This document shows, one piece after another, positions 46,260 to 55,941 of a stretch of DNA of 64,000 bases. The stretch spans positions 62,001 through 126,000 of the forward strand of contig JAPEVC010000045.1 of the NCBI GenBank assembly GCA_027946555.1, read 5' to 3'. A model generated the notes under the pieces. That model had not been told where the DNA came from, ran no database searches, and saw only the letters and a program-made list of their open reading frames with translations. The position numbers were made by a program, and so were the translations under genes. Source of the stretch: Gnomoniopsis sp. IMI 355080. Taxonomy: Eukaryota > Ascomycota > Sordariomycetes > Diaporthales > Gnomoniaceae. Each line of letters starts with the position of its first letter. Positions within the stretch are counted from its first letter, which is position 1.

Positions 46260-49200
46260 ATGGATCCTCGAGATCCAAGACAGGCGCAAACGCCAAATCT
46301 GCCCTTTTCGAGAAACGCTCAGTCTCCTCTCTACACGAGACAGACCCTACCGCCGCCCACGCCATCTTCTGCGTCCTCAACTCCTGCCCAGACCCCGTAC
46401 GTCCCTCAACAACAACAGCAGCCACCACCACCATCACAGCAACAGCAGCAGCAGCAACTTCCTCCTGCGAGCTCTGCTTATCCGTCCGACACTGGCCCCA
46501 GACGAACCTCTGATCCACACTATTTTCCATCTTCTCGACCGTACGAACCGAACCCCACACATGCGCCTTCGAACCACGCACGACATCAGAGCTCCTCGTC
46601 AATGCCCCCTGCTCCTTCCATGGGCCGGCCTATGGCCCATCCGGGCTCGCCCCCTCAGCATGGTCAAGGGCTGGGCTCTGGCCCTGGTGTACAGATGGGA
46701 GGCGGAGCTTCATATGGACTGCCTCCACCAAGGCCACCTGCCGTATCTGTGGGCCCTCCCGTGGCTTTTCCTGGTGGTCGCGAGCTACCGGCGCTTGGGT
46801 CTCTGCCGAGAACTACCAGCGGCGGGAGCTCCATGTCGATCTCTTCTATGCTCGGAGGGCCTTCCCAATCTCGTGAGCCTCCTGCAGGCTCTTTTGGGCC
46901 TCCGTCAACAACTGGCGGTGCTTCAGCGCCAACCTACGCCCCAAGCGCACACGCTTCCCCAAGGATGAATCCGAGTCCTTCCGAACATGCTCCATATCGA
47001 CGACCGCACACACCGGAACAATATCAGAGAATGTACGAGGCTCGGGAGTCAAGGAATGCTACTGGCTCGCCGCATGGTGTGCACATGACGCCTGAAATGC
47101 AGAGATATGGAACACCACAGGCGTTCCGCCACCATCCACCACCTATGGGCCCTGTGGAACATTCACGAGAGTTTCAGAGGGGCCCAGGCGGCCCTGTTCC
47201 ACCTCCGCGGCCAAGCAGTCAACCGAAATCTCATCCTCCCTCCGCGCGTCCAGTGGACATGGGGAGACCACCGCATCCAGACATGTATGCTAGGCGTGAT
47301 GAGCTTGGACCAGGTGTTGAGTACAATCCAGAAAGGCCGGTGATTCTCAAATATGAAGAACAGCGAATGCTAGCTGAGCGGGAGAGGTACGAAAGGGAGA
47401 GATTTGAGAGAGACAGATTTGAAAGGGAGCGCGAGCTTGAGATGCGCGAGCGGGAGCGGGAGCGGGAGCGTGAAAGGAGAGAGAGGACGACGTCTGGCAG
47501 TGATCCCGGACGCCCGCATGGCATGCACCCACCTGAGTACGGCCCATCAGGCATGGCGAGACGAGAGCCGCCACCTCCGCCACAATATGCCCGCCCACCT
47601 GATCCTCGTGAGCAACCACAATGGCAAAGAGCGCCTTATGACCAGCCTAGGGTCCCATACGAAGAGACGAGACCCGGGCCGCGGCAACCCGATTATCCTC
47701 GGACTTCGGCTCCCCCCTACGGCCATCCTTCTGGCCCCTATACTCAGTCCTCAGTCGACCGACTCCCGCCGTCGTCTCATCCAGGACACCAGCCGCCACT
47801 TTCACATTCTGGGCACCCAGTTCGGCCCTTCGAGTCGCCTGATCGTCAACGTGCAGTGTTACCGCCTTCACAGCACCAGCAAGCGCCTCGGCGACCTGGT
47901 GAAGATGGCCCTCCCCCACCCTCTGTCGCATACAATACTAGTCACCCAGGGCACTTTGAGTCGCCACGACGACCTATGGAGGAGACGCCGCACCCGATGG
48001 CCCCGCAGCAAAACTTTTTGAGGGTCCAAGAGATCAATCGAAAGGGTCGAATATCACCATTGCCGCAGGCAGTACAGGGTGCCCAACCACAAATCCAGGG
48101 TCCATCTGGGGAAGCTGGTATTAAGAGCGAGTTTGGTCGCATGTTTTCTGGGATAGGAAGTGGAGTCAGTGGTCTGGCAGTCCCCAGTCCCGTTGCCTCC
48201 GGGGCTCAACTGGCTTATCCAAGTGGTGGTGTGGGCCGGCGTGACGACTTGGAACATGCGCCGCAGGAAGTGAGCAATGAAGCCAAAGCTGGCCGTGATA
48301 ATGCGGCACGAACTAAACGCAGGAAAGGTGCAAAAGAGGACGACGCAAAAGGTGATGAAGAGAGTAATGGCAGAAGCACGCCTCTGGGTAGAGTCAAGCG
48401 ACTCAAAACTCATGCACATCATCATCATCATCAGTACGTGCAATACCCCTTGATGTATATGCCCCATGATGCTCACATTATTAGCCATCATCATCACCAT
48501 CATCACATTCCCGAGCAACTCTCGCCTAAGCATGCTGGAGTCTCCCCCTTCAAGAATGTTAAGGGTGCCGCTCCGGTTGCTTCTCCCACGGCTCTTGCGA
48601 AAGACCTCATCATGACCCACCACCATGCTCCTCCACGATCTGTAGCTCACGGACAAATCAGAGACCCAAACGCAAGGCCAGCGGCAGCTTTGCCTAGTCC
48701 AGCATTGGTCATACCACCGAAATCGAAAAGAATCATATCGAACAAAGCCGTTCTCGACAGTGTTGCGCACAAGCCACACGAGTACCTGGGTGATTTCGTT
48801 TACGAATTGGACCTCAAACCAGCACGTTTACAAGATCCTCGAACCGGCCGTCCACCACGTCATGCATTCTCTTCCACACCCAAGCCTCTTCCTATGGATG
48901 TAATTCAAGGAAAAGAAGGAAGCACACTCATGGTCAAGGTCGGGAAACAGCATCTTACCCCCTCGTCAAGGGAAGAAATAACCTCACGTCGGGCTGTGTG
49001 GGGCACGGATGTGTATACTGATGACTCAGATGTTGTTGCGGCTTGTATCCATGGCGGTTGGATCCGTGGCGAGTGGCCCGAGGATGTCGATGTTCAGATG
49101 CTGGGTCTGGACGAGGGGAACGAGAACGAAGTGCGAGATGTTAGAAACGGCAAGAAGGCGCGAGGCAAAGATGTCGAGCACAACTCGAATCTGGACTTCC

Positions 49201-49826
49201 TGGAAGTTCCTCTGAGTACAGGACCTGTTCAGGTCCCGGATGGCAGAGACATGCATGTTATGGTTACAATTCTTCCGAATCTCGAGAAGTATACTTCGAC
49301 AACTCGTTTCGGCATTAAAAGTCGAGAGTGGGGTGGAAAACTGGGTCGAGATGGGCAGCGATCAAGTCATGACGGACTTAGCTTCATGATCAAGTCAGTC
49401 CGCTTTGTCACCAACGGCGCTCTACCACAGAGCAGGCTACGGGGCCAAGCTAGACGTGAACGAATGCGAAGGGCTATGCAGGAGGTCGAGCTGTCCAAAG
49501 TCTACGAGGTTAAGGTCTTTCCAAACATTGATAAAGACCGCATCTCACTGAAGGGCAAAGCACCAACCAGCGACGGTGACAAAGAGAATCAACCTAATGG
49601 TGGAGGCGTACGTCGAGGGAGCGACGGCAGCAACAGCGTGAAGGAAATAGCTTCACAGGGTCCGGCCTCGAATGAAGGCCGAGGCGAGCAAAACAGCAGA
49701 GACGATGATAGCGGTATCGGCGATGTTGATGCCATACCGGCTTCGGCAGCGAATGCACCCGATGCAGCACTTGTACCGACTGTCGCGAGTCGGTTGACCC
49801 CTCCATCAGACGCATCGGATGTTTGA
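46260..49826 (+). CDS. RXT3: Rxt3-domain protein (histone deacetylase Rpd3L complex subunit)
   Basis: A 1188-residue single-exon protein. Yeast Rxt3 is a subunit of the large Rpd3 histone deacetylase complex, so this is expected to act in the nucleus in transcriptional repression. The diagnostic domain is C-terminal, about residues 840-1090. It includes RRAVWGTDVYTDDSDVVAAC and HGGWIRGEWPEDVDV, a VTILPNLEKY strand and a SFMIKSVRFV strand, matching the Rxt3 family. The N-terminal 700 residues are Pro/Gln/Ser-rich and disordered, with polyglutamine near residue 55-85, an Arg/Glu-rich alternating stretch near 380-410 (REREREREREREREE type) and Met/Pro-rich parts. Two histidine clusters (HHHHHQ and SHHHHHHHI) lie near 715-750. 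The C-terminus carries a KENQPNGGG acidic region. An in-frame ATG at 46152 would add 36 residues; 46260 (MDPRDPRQ) is preferred. Confidence 0.88.
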   Translation: MDPRDPRQAQTPNLPFSRNAQSPLYTRQTLPPPTPSSASSTPAQTPYVPQQQQQPPPPSQQQQQQQLPPASSAYPSDTGPRRTSDPHYFPSSRPYEPNPTHAPSNHARHQSSSSMPPAPSMGRPMAHPGSPPQHGQGLGSGPGVQMGGGASYGLPPPRPPAVSVGPPVAFPGGRELPALGSLPRTTSGGSSMSISSMLGGPSQSREPPAGSFGPPSTTGGASAPTYAPSAHASPRMNPSPSEHAPYRRPHTPEQYQRMYEARESRNATGSPHGVHMTPEMQRYGTPQAFRHHPPPMGPVEHSREFQRGPGGPVPPPRPSSQPKSHPPSARPVDMGRPPHPDMYARRDELGPGVEYNPERPVILKYEEQRMLAERERYERERFERDRFERERELEMRERERERERERRERTTSGSDPGRPHGMHPPEYGPSGMARREPPPPPQYARPPDPREQPQWQRAPYDQPRVPYEETRPGPRQPDYPRTSAPPYGHPSGPYTQSSVDRLPPSSHPGHQPPLSHSGHPVRPFESPDRQRAVLPPSQHQQAPRRPGEDGPPPPSVAYNTSHPGHFESPRRPMEETPHPMAPQQNFLRVQEINRKGRISPLPQAVQGAQPQIQGPSGEAGIKSEFGRMFSGIGSGVSGLAVPSPVASGAQLAYPSGGVGRRDDLEHAPQEVSNEAKAGRDNAARTKRRKGAKEDDAKGDEESNGRSTPLGRVKRLKTHAHHHHHQYVQYPLMYMPHDAHIISHHHHHHHIPEQLSPKHAGVSPFKNVKGAAPVASPTALAKDLIMTHHHAPPRSVAHGQIRDPNARPAAALPSPALVIPPKSKRIISNKAVLDSVAHKPHEYLGDFVYELDLKPARLQDPRTGRPPRHAFSSTPKPLPMDVIQGKEGSTLMVKVGKQHLTPSSREEITSRRAVWGTDVYTDDSDVVAACIHGGWIRGEWPEDVDVQMLGLDEGNENEVRDVRNGKKARGKDVEHNSNLDFLEVPLSTGPVQVPDGRDMHVMVTILPNLEKYTSTTRFGIKSREWGGKLGRDGQRSSHDGLSFMIKSVRFVTNGALPQSRLRGQARRERMRRAMQEVELSKVYEVKVFPNIDKDRISLKGKAPTSDGDKENQPNGGGVRRGSDGSNSVKEIASQGPASNEGRGEQNSRDDDSGIGDVDAIPASAANAPDAALVPTVASRLTPPSDASDV

Positions 49827-50457
49827 GCTCTCGTTGCAAGGTCGTGCTGGAAGCAGAGCATGATGACATGAGAGATTAATCGGCATGTACTCGAAGAGAT
49901 AAACGGCGTTTGGAGAGCGTTGCTTATAACACTGGGTTGCCGATCGCATTTGGTTCAAGATACCTGGGACAACCAGTGGATTGTGGCTTTTGAAGTGGCG
50001 TTGTATCATTTTTTGTATGGCGACTAATACCACACAGCGTCTGATTTGATACGTTGAAAAAGCTGTATCAGCCTAGCTGTGTAATAGGCACCTGATGCAT
50101 GAATAACAAACAAAATTCTGATAATTCGGGGGGCACTTGAAGTCATGATCTCGTTTGATGCGGATGCCTCCTTGTGACCATCAGTCGCGCAGTCTTCACA
50201 TTGGTGACCCCGTCCCGGTACTATCAAGGGAGCCTGCAACACATCCAAACTCGCTCATGCTAGCCCAAAGGTATGCACATACCGATCCATCGGTAGGTGT
50301 TGTTGTACAGCCATCGCAGCCTTTGAGCAGTTTGGTATAACTGATGCCGTAGTGTCTTTGTCTTCTTACATGGACCATCCTCGCCTCGACTACAGAGGCA
50401 TATCATTCCTGCACCATCTCTTAAATCTCAATCAGCCTTTTCGTACGTCCAGGGTCT
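49827..50457. other. Convergent intergenic region
   Basis: Lies between the 3' ends of RXT3 and the SDH assembly factor gene. No supported gene. Confidence 0.55.
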
Positions 50458-50901
50458 TCAAAAATCCGTGACCCTCCCATTGTAACTCCAATCGCCACCC
50501 GACCCCCACCTCAGCGGCTCATTCTTGGGCCCGCCTACTTCGCCCGTCTTTGGGTTTTTGTCGCCTTCAAACTCGGGCTTTGCGCCACGCCTTACACTCG
50601 TCGGCAACTCCTCCGACACAGTACTTGTATTTACCGCCGCCGGTGTGGACGCGTGCCGTGGGGTGCTTGCTGGCGACGGAGAGGGCGACGGCTGCTCGTG
50701 CGGAAGAGGCGTGGGGTCAGCAATGCGGTCGGAGACGGCGCGTTGTAGGCGCTCAAACTCAGCTTGCTGCTCGGCGGGGAGGCGTGGTGGTGAGGGGCCG
50801 GTTTGGAAGCTCGAGGAGTAAGGGCGGCGGTGTGTGAGGGCTGTTGGCGAGGGGTGGAGGGTCCGGAGGATGGTGCGCGGGAGGAGGCGGATGGTGGTCA
50901 T
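50458..50901 (-). CDS. SDH8: Succinate dehydrogenase assembly factor 4 (Sdh8/SDHAF4)
   Basis: A 147-residue single-exon protein. SDHAF4 binds flavinylated Sdh1 in the mitochondrial matrix, protects it from making reactive oxygen species and helps it join Sdh2. The N-terminus (MTTIRLLPRTILRTLHP, then RRPYSSSF) is a typical mitochondrial presequence with Arg/Ser and no acids. A Pro/Ser-rich linker follows. The last 40 residues are the DUF1674 signature: FEGDKNPKTGEVGGPK, then EPLRWG and the invariant end DWSYNGRVTDF. The protein ends exactly at the family C-terminus, which fixes the reading frame; no intron is needed. Confidence 0.95.
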   Translation of the reverse strand: MTTIRLLPRTILRTLHPSPTALTHRRPYSSSFQTGPSPPRLPAEQQAEFERLQRAVSDRIADPTPLPHEQPSPSPSPASTPRHASTPAAVNTSTVSEELPTSVRRGAKPEFEGDKNPKTGEVGGPKNEPLRWGSGGDWSYNGRVTDF

Positions 50902-52765
50902 TGTGGGGGTTGTGTTCGATTCTCGGTACGTTTGTGTGACTTTTGAATAGCTTGTTTGTAATGAACTGGGTGAAGTGAGTGAGTGGTGTGAGCAAGAGCT
51001 TGCGCAGTTGTGTTCCCGGAAAGAGGCGGAAAATGGGTGATGTTGGTGAAAGTTTAGGCCGAGGCTCGGTCACTGACGACATAGACATTCCAGGTAGCGC
51101 GCCAGAGGGAAACGGCCACTAAGCAAAACAAAAGATCCACAAAGCCCCGGGGGGAAGGAGGAATCAGGGTTCACCCCTGCGCTAGTGGGGACCCTGCGGG
51201 ACCTTCCGAGACCGAGACACCATTGCTCGGCCTCTCTTCCAGGTGACTGACTGACGGTCAAGACTGTCTGTCCACTGATTTACAAAGTAGCGCTATGCGC
51301 CGATGAAGGAGTCATAGTTAATCGACAAGAACCCGTCACACACGAGTTGAGAATGTCTTGTAGCAAGCCGTTGTTCTAAAGCTTTGTCTGCTTTACAATT
51401 GGAACGCCCATAGGCTTTTAAACAGTTCTCGATTCCAAGCTTGTCCCTGAATTCTGTTGGTAAACCGCAACTTTTCAACATCTTTCCGCTATGAAGAGGA
51501 ACATATCCACAATTGGACATGTTTTGCTGTCGCTTTGGGGAACCAATTCGAGACCTTCAGATACTTGTTCTTCCGAGATGTCAATTTGATGCTAATCAAT
51601 TGTTCAGCCAACAATCGATACTGGGGTTGCTGCTATGTATGACCAGAAAGAGACGGATTGTATATGTGAATTCTCGAAGCCGAGATGCCATATCAGTTAG
51701 CGAGGACAAGGTGATGGGCGACATATAGAAAGTGAGACGTTGTGGGACGGTGCAAGCAACCACGAACATTAAATATCATACTTGTTTGGGGATCTTTGTG
51801 GGAGTGCACCATGCGGTCAAAACAGCATCACGGAAGCCTTTGTGAGCAGAGTCAAAGTCAGAATAAGACCGAATGAGTTATTTAGTATCGTGTCGTTGGT
51901 TCAAAAGTCGGAAAATTCGCCCTCGTCTCGGCCGGACTTGGTTTTCTCCCCGAGCGGAGATGGGCGCACTCGGCGCCGGGCAAGTCGGGAGCTGCCGAGA
52001 AAGAATGCGCCCCTGAGGGTCCAACTTATAACGGCTGCTCATTATAACAGGCACACAGGTGCTTGGGCTCAACTGTGTGGCGTGATGGCCCATCATCACA
52101 ACCTTGTTATGAAATGATGCCTGGTGCCAGAGTAAAGGGGCGTTTCGCAATTCCTAAGCCGCAAGATGGGGCTTCCAAAGCCCAAGTTAAGGCCACCAGG
52201 CTACTGGCCAAAGTGCAGACCACATACCCGGAAAGAACCGGGACCAGGAAACGGGAACCAGTTTTTTTTTCTCCCTCAGATGAGACGATATGCTGTTACT
52301 CCTGGGAAGTCTTAGGAGCATTGTCAGGATAACAAAAGTCTGCAGACTAACTAGAAAATTTTCTCCGTCTGGTCGTCATGCTTGTCCAGGCATGGCAACA
52401 TCTGATCCTTGGCGTTGGTAGACTTGTTCGGCGCCTTTCAGACCAGGTACAGTACAACCCTGGCTAAGACCACACATCCCAAGGGGAACATTTCACCGCG
52501 TCTGGAAATTGGCACTTCTTCTATTTCTCTTTTCGACTCCACAAAGATCAAGACAACAGTTCAAGTCCTGCTGTGACCCCTTTAACTTTGGTTAACCATT
52601 CTTACGGCCATCGCAGCCAGCCACCTGATCCAGCTTGTTGCTCTAGTCTCTAAGACACCATATACTACTACTCAACATCTCCCCACGAAAGGCCCTCATT
52701 CAAGAATTCTATCAAACTTTAATTGCAGGACCAAGATACGGCCACCACCTTCTGATTGTGTTGAC
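50902..52765. other. Intergenic region
   Basis: About 1.9 kb between two genes transcribed away from each other. Open frames are short and without motifs. It should hold both promoters. Confidence 0.5.
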
Positions 52766-53643
52766 ATGGCTGGGCCTCCGTCCCTGCGACGGCCAAGCAT
52801 GGGTAATTTGCAAGAGCCCGGTTCGAAGATTGAGACCACCAGGTGCTTCAGCCCAGACATCCTGCACGTCTTCAATGACGACCAAGATGCCAATATGCGA
52901 ACAATGCTCGTTGAAGACCTCACGGATCAACATAGTGCGCCGTCTTCTTTCCCTCAATTCTCGCGGCTTCCGATAGAGCTGCGTTATCTTATATGGGAGG
53001 CCGCGCTGCCGGAGCCAACCATTGTTCCGAGGACGTGGAACAGCCCATTTGGATATAACCTTCATCGAAAGGTACCAGAAGTCCTGCAGGCCTGCTCAGA
53101 GTCAAGAAGACTTCTGATCGCATCGGCGGAAACCGCACAGGGCGCACCAACTCCCAAGTATCAGCTAGTCCAGCGCCGCGACCGACGAGATGAGGGCGTG
53201 TATTTGAATTGGCGGACTGACTCGATATGGATATACCGCGGCTGTGAGTGGTATTTCACCTGCCTGGGGGAGCATGACTAAATTTCTGTCCAGACGATAT
53301 CAAAGACTCGGAGGTGGCCTCATATACCAATCTGCAAAACCTCGTAATGACCTGGGGTCTACGTCCGTGTTGGATTGAGTCGGCATTGGAAGAAGGCGTA
53401 CGATTCATTCGACAATTCCCTCAGCTAAGATTGCTGACATTGTTGGTGGATTTCTCCGAGCATGGTTGGCCAGAGCCATCGACCTTGAGGTCCTTGAGGA
53501 AATTGAAGCGCACCGAGGTAAAGCGTATTTGGGGTCTGGTCCAAAAGGCGTTTCGAGAGGCGAGTGTACACAATCCAACTTGGTCACCGCCGAGTCTGCG
53601 CATCGTGCATCGGACAGCAAATTGGTGTCGTAAAGAGGCGTGA
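52766..53643 (+). CDS. 2EXR-domain protein, function unknown
   Basis: Exons 52766-53243 and 53294-53643 give 275 residues; the 50-nt intron starts GTGAGT and its removal joins IYRGC-type and YDIKDSEVASY-type sequence in frame. The 2EXR hallmark FPQFSRLPIELRYLIWEAAL is at about residues 62-81, followed by the typical element VLQACSESRRLL and a WRTDSIWIYR strand, then a Leu-rich stretch (LRLLTLLVDF). The first 60 residues are a variable leader. It is a second, clearly different member of the family that also occurs at 17.6-18.7 kb. The gene converges with BTN1, with only 94 bases between stop codons. Confidence 0.82.
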
Positions 53644-53737
53644 GGCAGGCATCCCGGGGATTTTGCGAGTCCAAGACAACCAACCACTCCCACCCAACAA
53701 ATTATAATGCCATTCATATTTGATCCTCATTTCCTAC

Positions 53738-55170
53738 TCAGCTGACTTCGATGGTTCTGCACCACTTTCTTCCGTGCTGAACATTCCAGTCACACAGCCA
53801 CGTCTCCATCGCCATACCCACGAAACCTGCGATGCAGATGCCAGCGCTATCACTTACGGACGTTGCGCTGAGACTGAACTCGCGATCCTGTGTGGGAACT
53901 TTCTCCATGATCTCGGCAAAGGTATTGACGTATACGGCGCCGCCTAAAAGGCCCTCCCAGAAGATGATGACAAAAATGAGGTAGACAGATGGAATAAAGT
54001 AGAGCAGAGAGTGCAAGGTCAAGAAAACGAGGTTGCACACCTGCAGAAGAGACGGGACATAGAGATGGTGTATTCGAATGAAAGGGGTGGACGACCGAGA
54101 AATGAAGACCCCAAGTTGATATAGAAAATTGTAGAAAGGATAGAACGATCGGTGTTCCGAAAAGGGCGTCGACTGCAATGGAAATAAAAGTGTAGGTGCT
54201 ACACCTTGGTTGATAGTATACTCCGCAACGTACACCATCAAGAGCGGGAGCATGTATGGGAAGAAGAGCGCTTTGGCACGCTTCAAATGTGCCAAGAAGG
54301 ACCCAGCTCGTCTCTCCGGGTGGGTCGAGTAGGCGGTATTTGCGATCGCAGGCCCAGGGGCGAGCAGACTGGAGGAAGCGTTGCCTGTGGGAATGTCTTC
54401 AATATCATCCTCTGTGAGATCTTGTTCGGGCAGTGTCTCGTAGTCCTTCATTCTCGAGCCCTGACGCAAGGGTCCTTGGGGCAGGATCACAAAGAAGCTG
54501 AGCAGCATGACAATCGGCAGAAAGGCCGAAGCCAATAGGCTGCCCTTTACAGAGAACCCAAACCACGTTGTCAGCATAACGTATAGACCAGCGCCCGCGA
54601 GCCCTGCTCCTCCTGTTCCACTGCCCCAGGCGGCTAGCGACATGGGGCCATAATAGTGCGTTAAGCCGAGGAAGCTGAGCTCGCCGCCTCCACTGCTCAG
54701 ACTGGCCAACACCACCCCTACAAGCTTTACAGCAACAGTTTGGGTTGATGGGGTCAAGGCGATGAGTAACATGCCGGTCGTCGACAGCGCAGCGAATATG
54801 AGGATTCGGACGGAGTAGGGGACGCGGTGAATGAAGTAGGGCGCAACAAGCTTCGTAACGAAGGATGGCATCACGTCGGCTAGGAGGACAATTCCTTTGG
54901 GCAGATTGCCCACGAGGTCCTGGGCGGCGGAGAGAATAATGACATAGAGGACGTTGTTGATCAAACCTGAACCACTCGACATATTAGTAGTCGTGCAAAT
55001 GGCACGCCAGATCTTGGATGCTAGACAACGGGCTGCTTACCAAAGAGCCAAAAGGCCAGCAAGACATGGGTTTCAGCGCTGCTGAAGATGCTCGAGATCC
55101 TCGCGCGCCATGCTGGTGTTCCTGGCATCGGTAATGGAAGGATGGTAGAGGACGATGGAGACGGACTCAT
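53738..55170 (-). CDS. BTN1: Battenin / CLN3 family vacuolar membrane protein
   Basis: The fungal orthologue of human CLN3 (Batten disease protein), a vacuolar/lysosomal multi-pass membrane protein linked to pH and basic amino-acid balance. Exons 55170-55041 and 54966-53738 give 452 residues. Joining the exons restores the conserved run [20 protein letters not shown], which otherwise is cut by the 74-nt intron. About ten hydrophobic segments follow, with conserved GGELSFLGLTHYYG-type and GSGTGGAGLAGAG glycine-rich segments, an acidic cytosolic loop (about residues 190-245) and LLMVYVAEYTINQGVAPTLL. The start ATG at 55170 has an A at -3; an upstream in-frame GTG is not needed. It shares a 770-bp divergent promoter region with the copper amine oxidase gene. 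Confidence 0.95.
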
Positions 55171-55941
55171 CCTTCTTCTGGACTCCTGGCCGTGATGTCT
55201 GGATGTCAAGGGCACATACCGGAGAAGATGCGGCGTGACAAGTGTGAGTGCGGTAGTGTACGCTCCAAGGTCCAGGTGACGTCTCGGGCCTTGTAGATAA
55301 GGTCCTCTACCCCTGCCCCTGCGCCTAAGCCTGTCTTGTCAACTTCGTACCCTTGATCCCTGCGGCCACGAGCTGCACAGGGTAATAACTTCGAGGGACC
55401 AACACCAAATGTACAGTACAGTACAGTACAGTACCGTACATCTTCACGCCCTTGAAACTATGACACTCCTCAACAACACCTCGACCTTTTTTTCTCATGC
55501 TTTCTTTCCACTATGTGTAGATGTTATGGTTTCCTTCAGATTGTATAGTTCCGCTTGCGGCGTCGGAACCTTGAGTGGTTTTTTAATGGAGGGGCCACGA
55601 GTTCTGACTCTTCAGAATCATTGTGGATTTGGGACAAGCTGGTGCCGGACTGACGGTGAGAGGGTGAGAGTAGAGAGGAGAGAGTAGAACCATTATCTTG
55701 CCGGACCTCATAACATACAGTGAGGACTTTGCACTTTCTTGTCCAACTGGAGATGGTGCCTCTTATCTTTGAACTCAGTGACCGGAGATACTGTAGAGGG
55801 CGCTAATGTGGCTTGCATCACAACATAATCGGATGAATAACACCCCGCTGAGCAAAATATCTCAAAGCATTCCAGATGCCAGTGACTGCAACCTATGATA
55901 CTTATTTGCACGCCAACTTTGCACATTCACCGTAATTCCTC
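55171..55941. other. Divergent promoter region between BTN1 and copper amine oxidase
   Basis: No gene is supported. It contains a pentanucleotide repeat (55411-55440), listed separately. Confidence 0.5.
55411..55440. repeat. GTACA pentanucleotide repeat
   Basis: Four perfect GTACA units and two more (one with a substitution) lie in the divergent promoter region of BTN1 and the amine oxidase. GTAC is self-complementary, so the array can pair with itself. Confidence 0.9.

Noticed and set aside
53738..54982. BTN1 read as one exon starting MSSGSG at 54982
   Set aside because: That start lies inside the intron; splicing to the exon at 55170-55041 restores the conserved [12 protein letters not shown] sequence.
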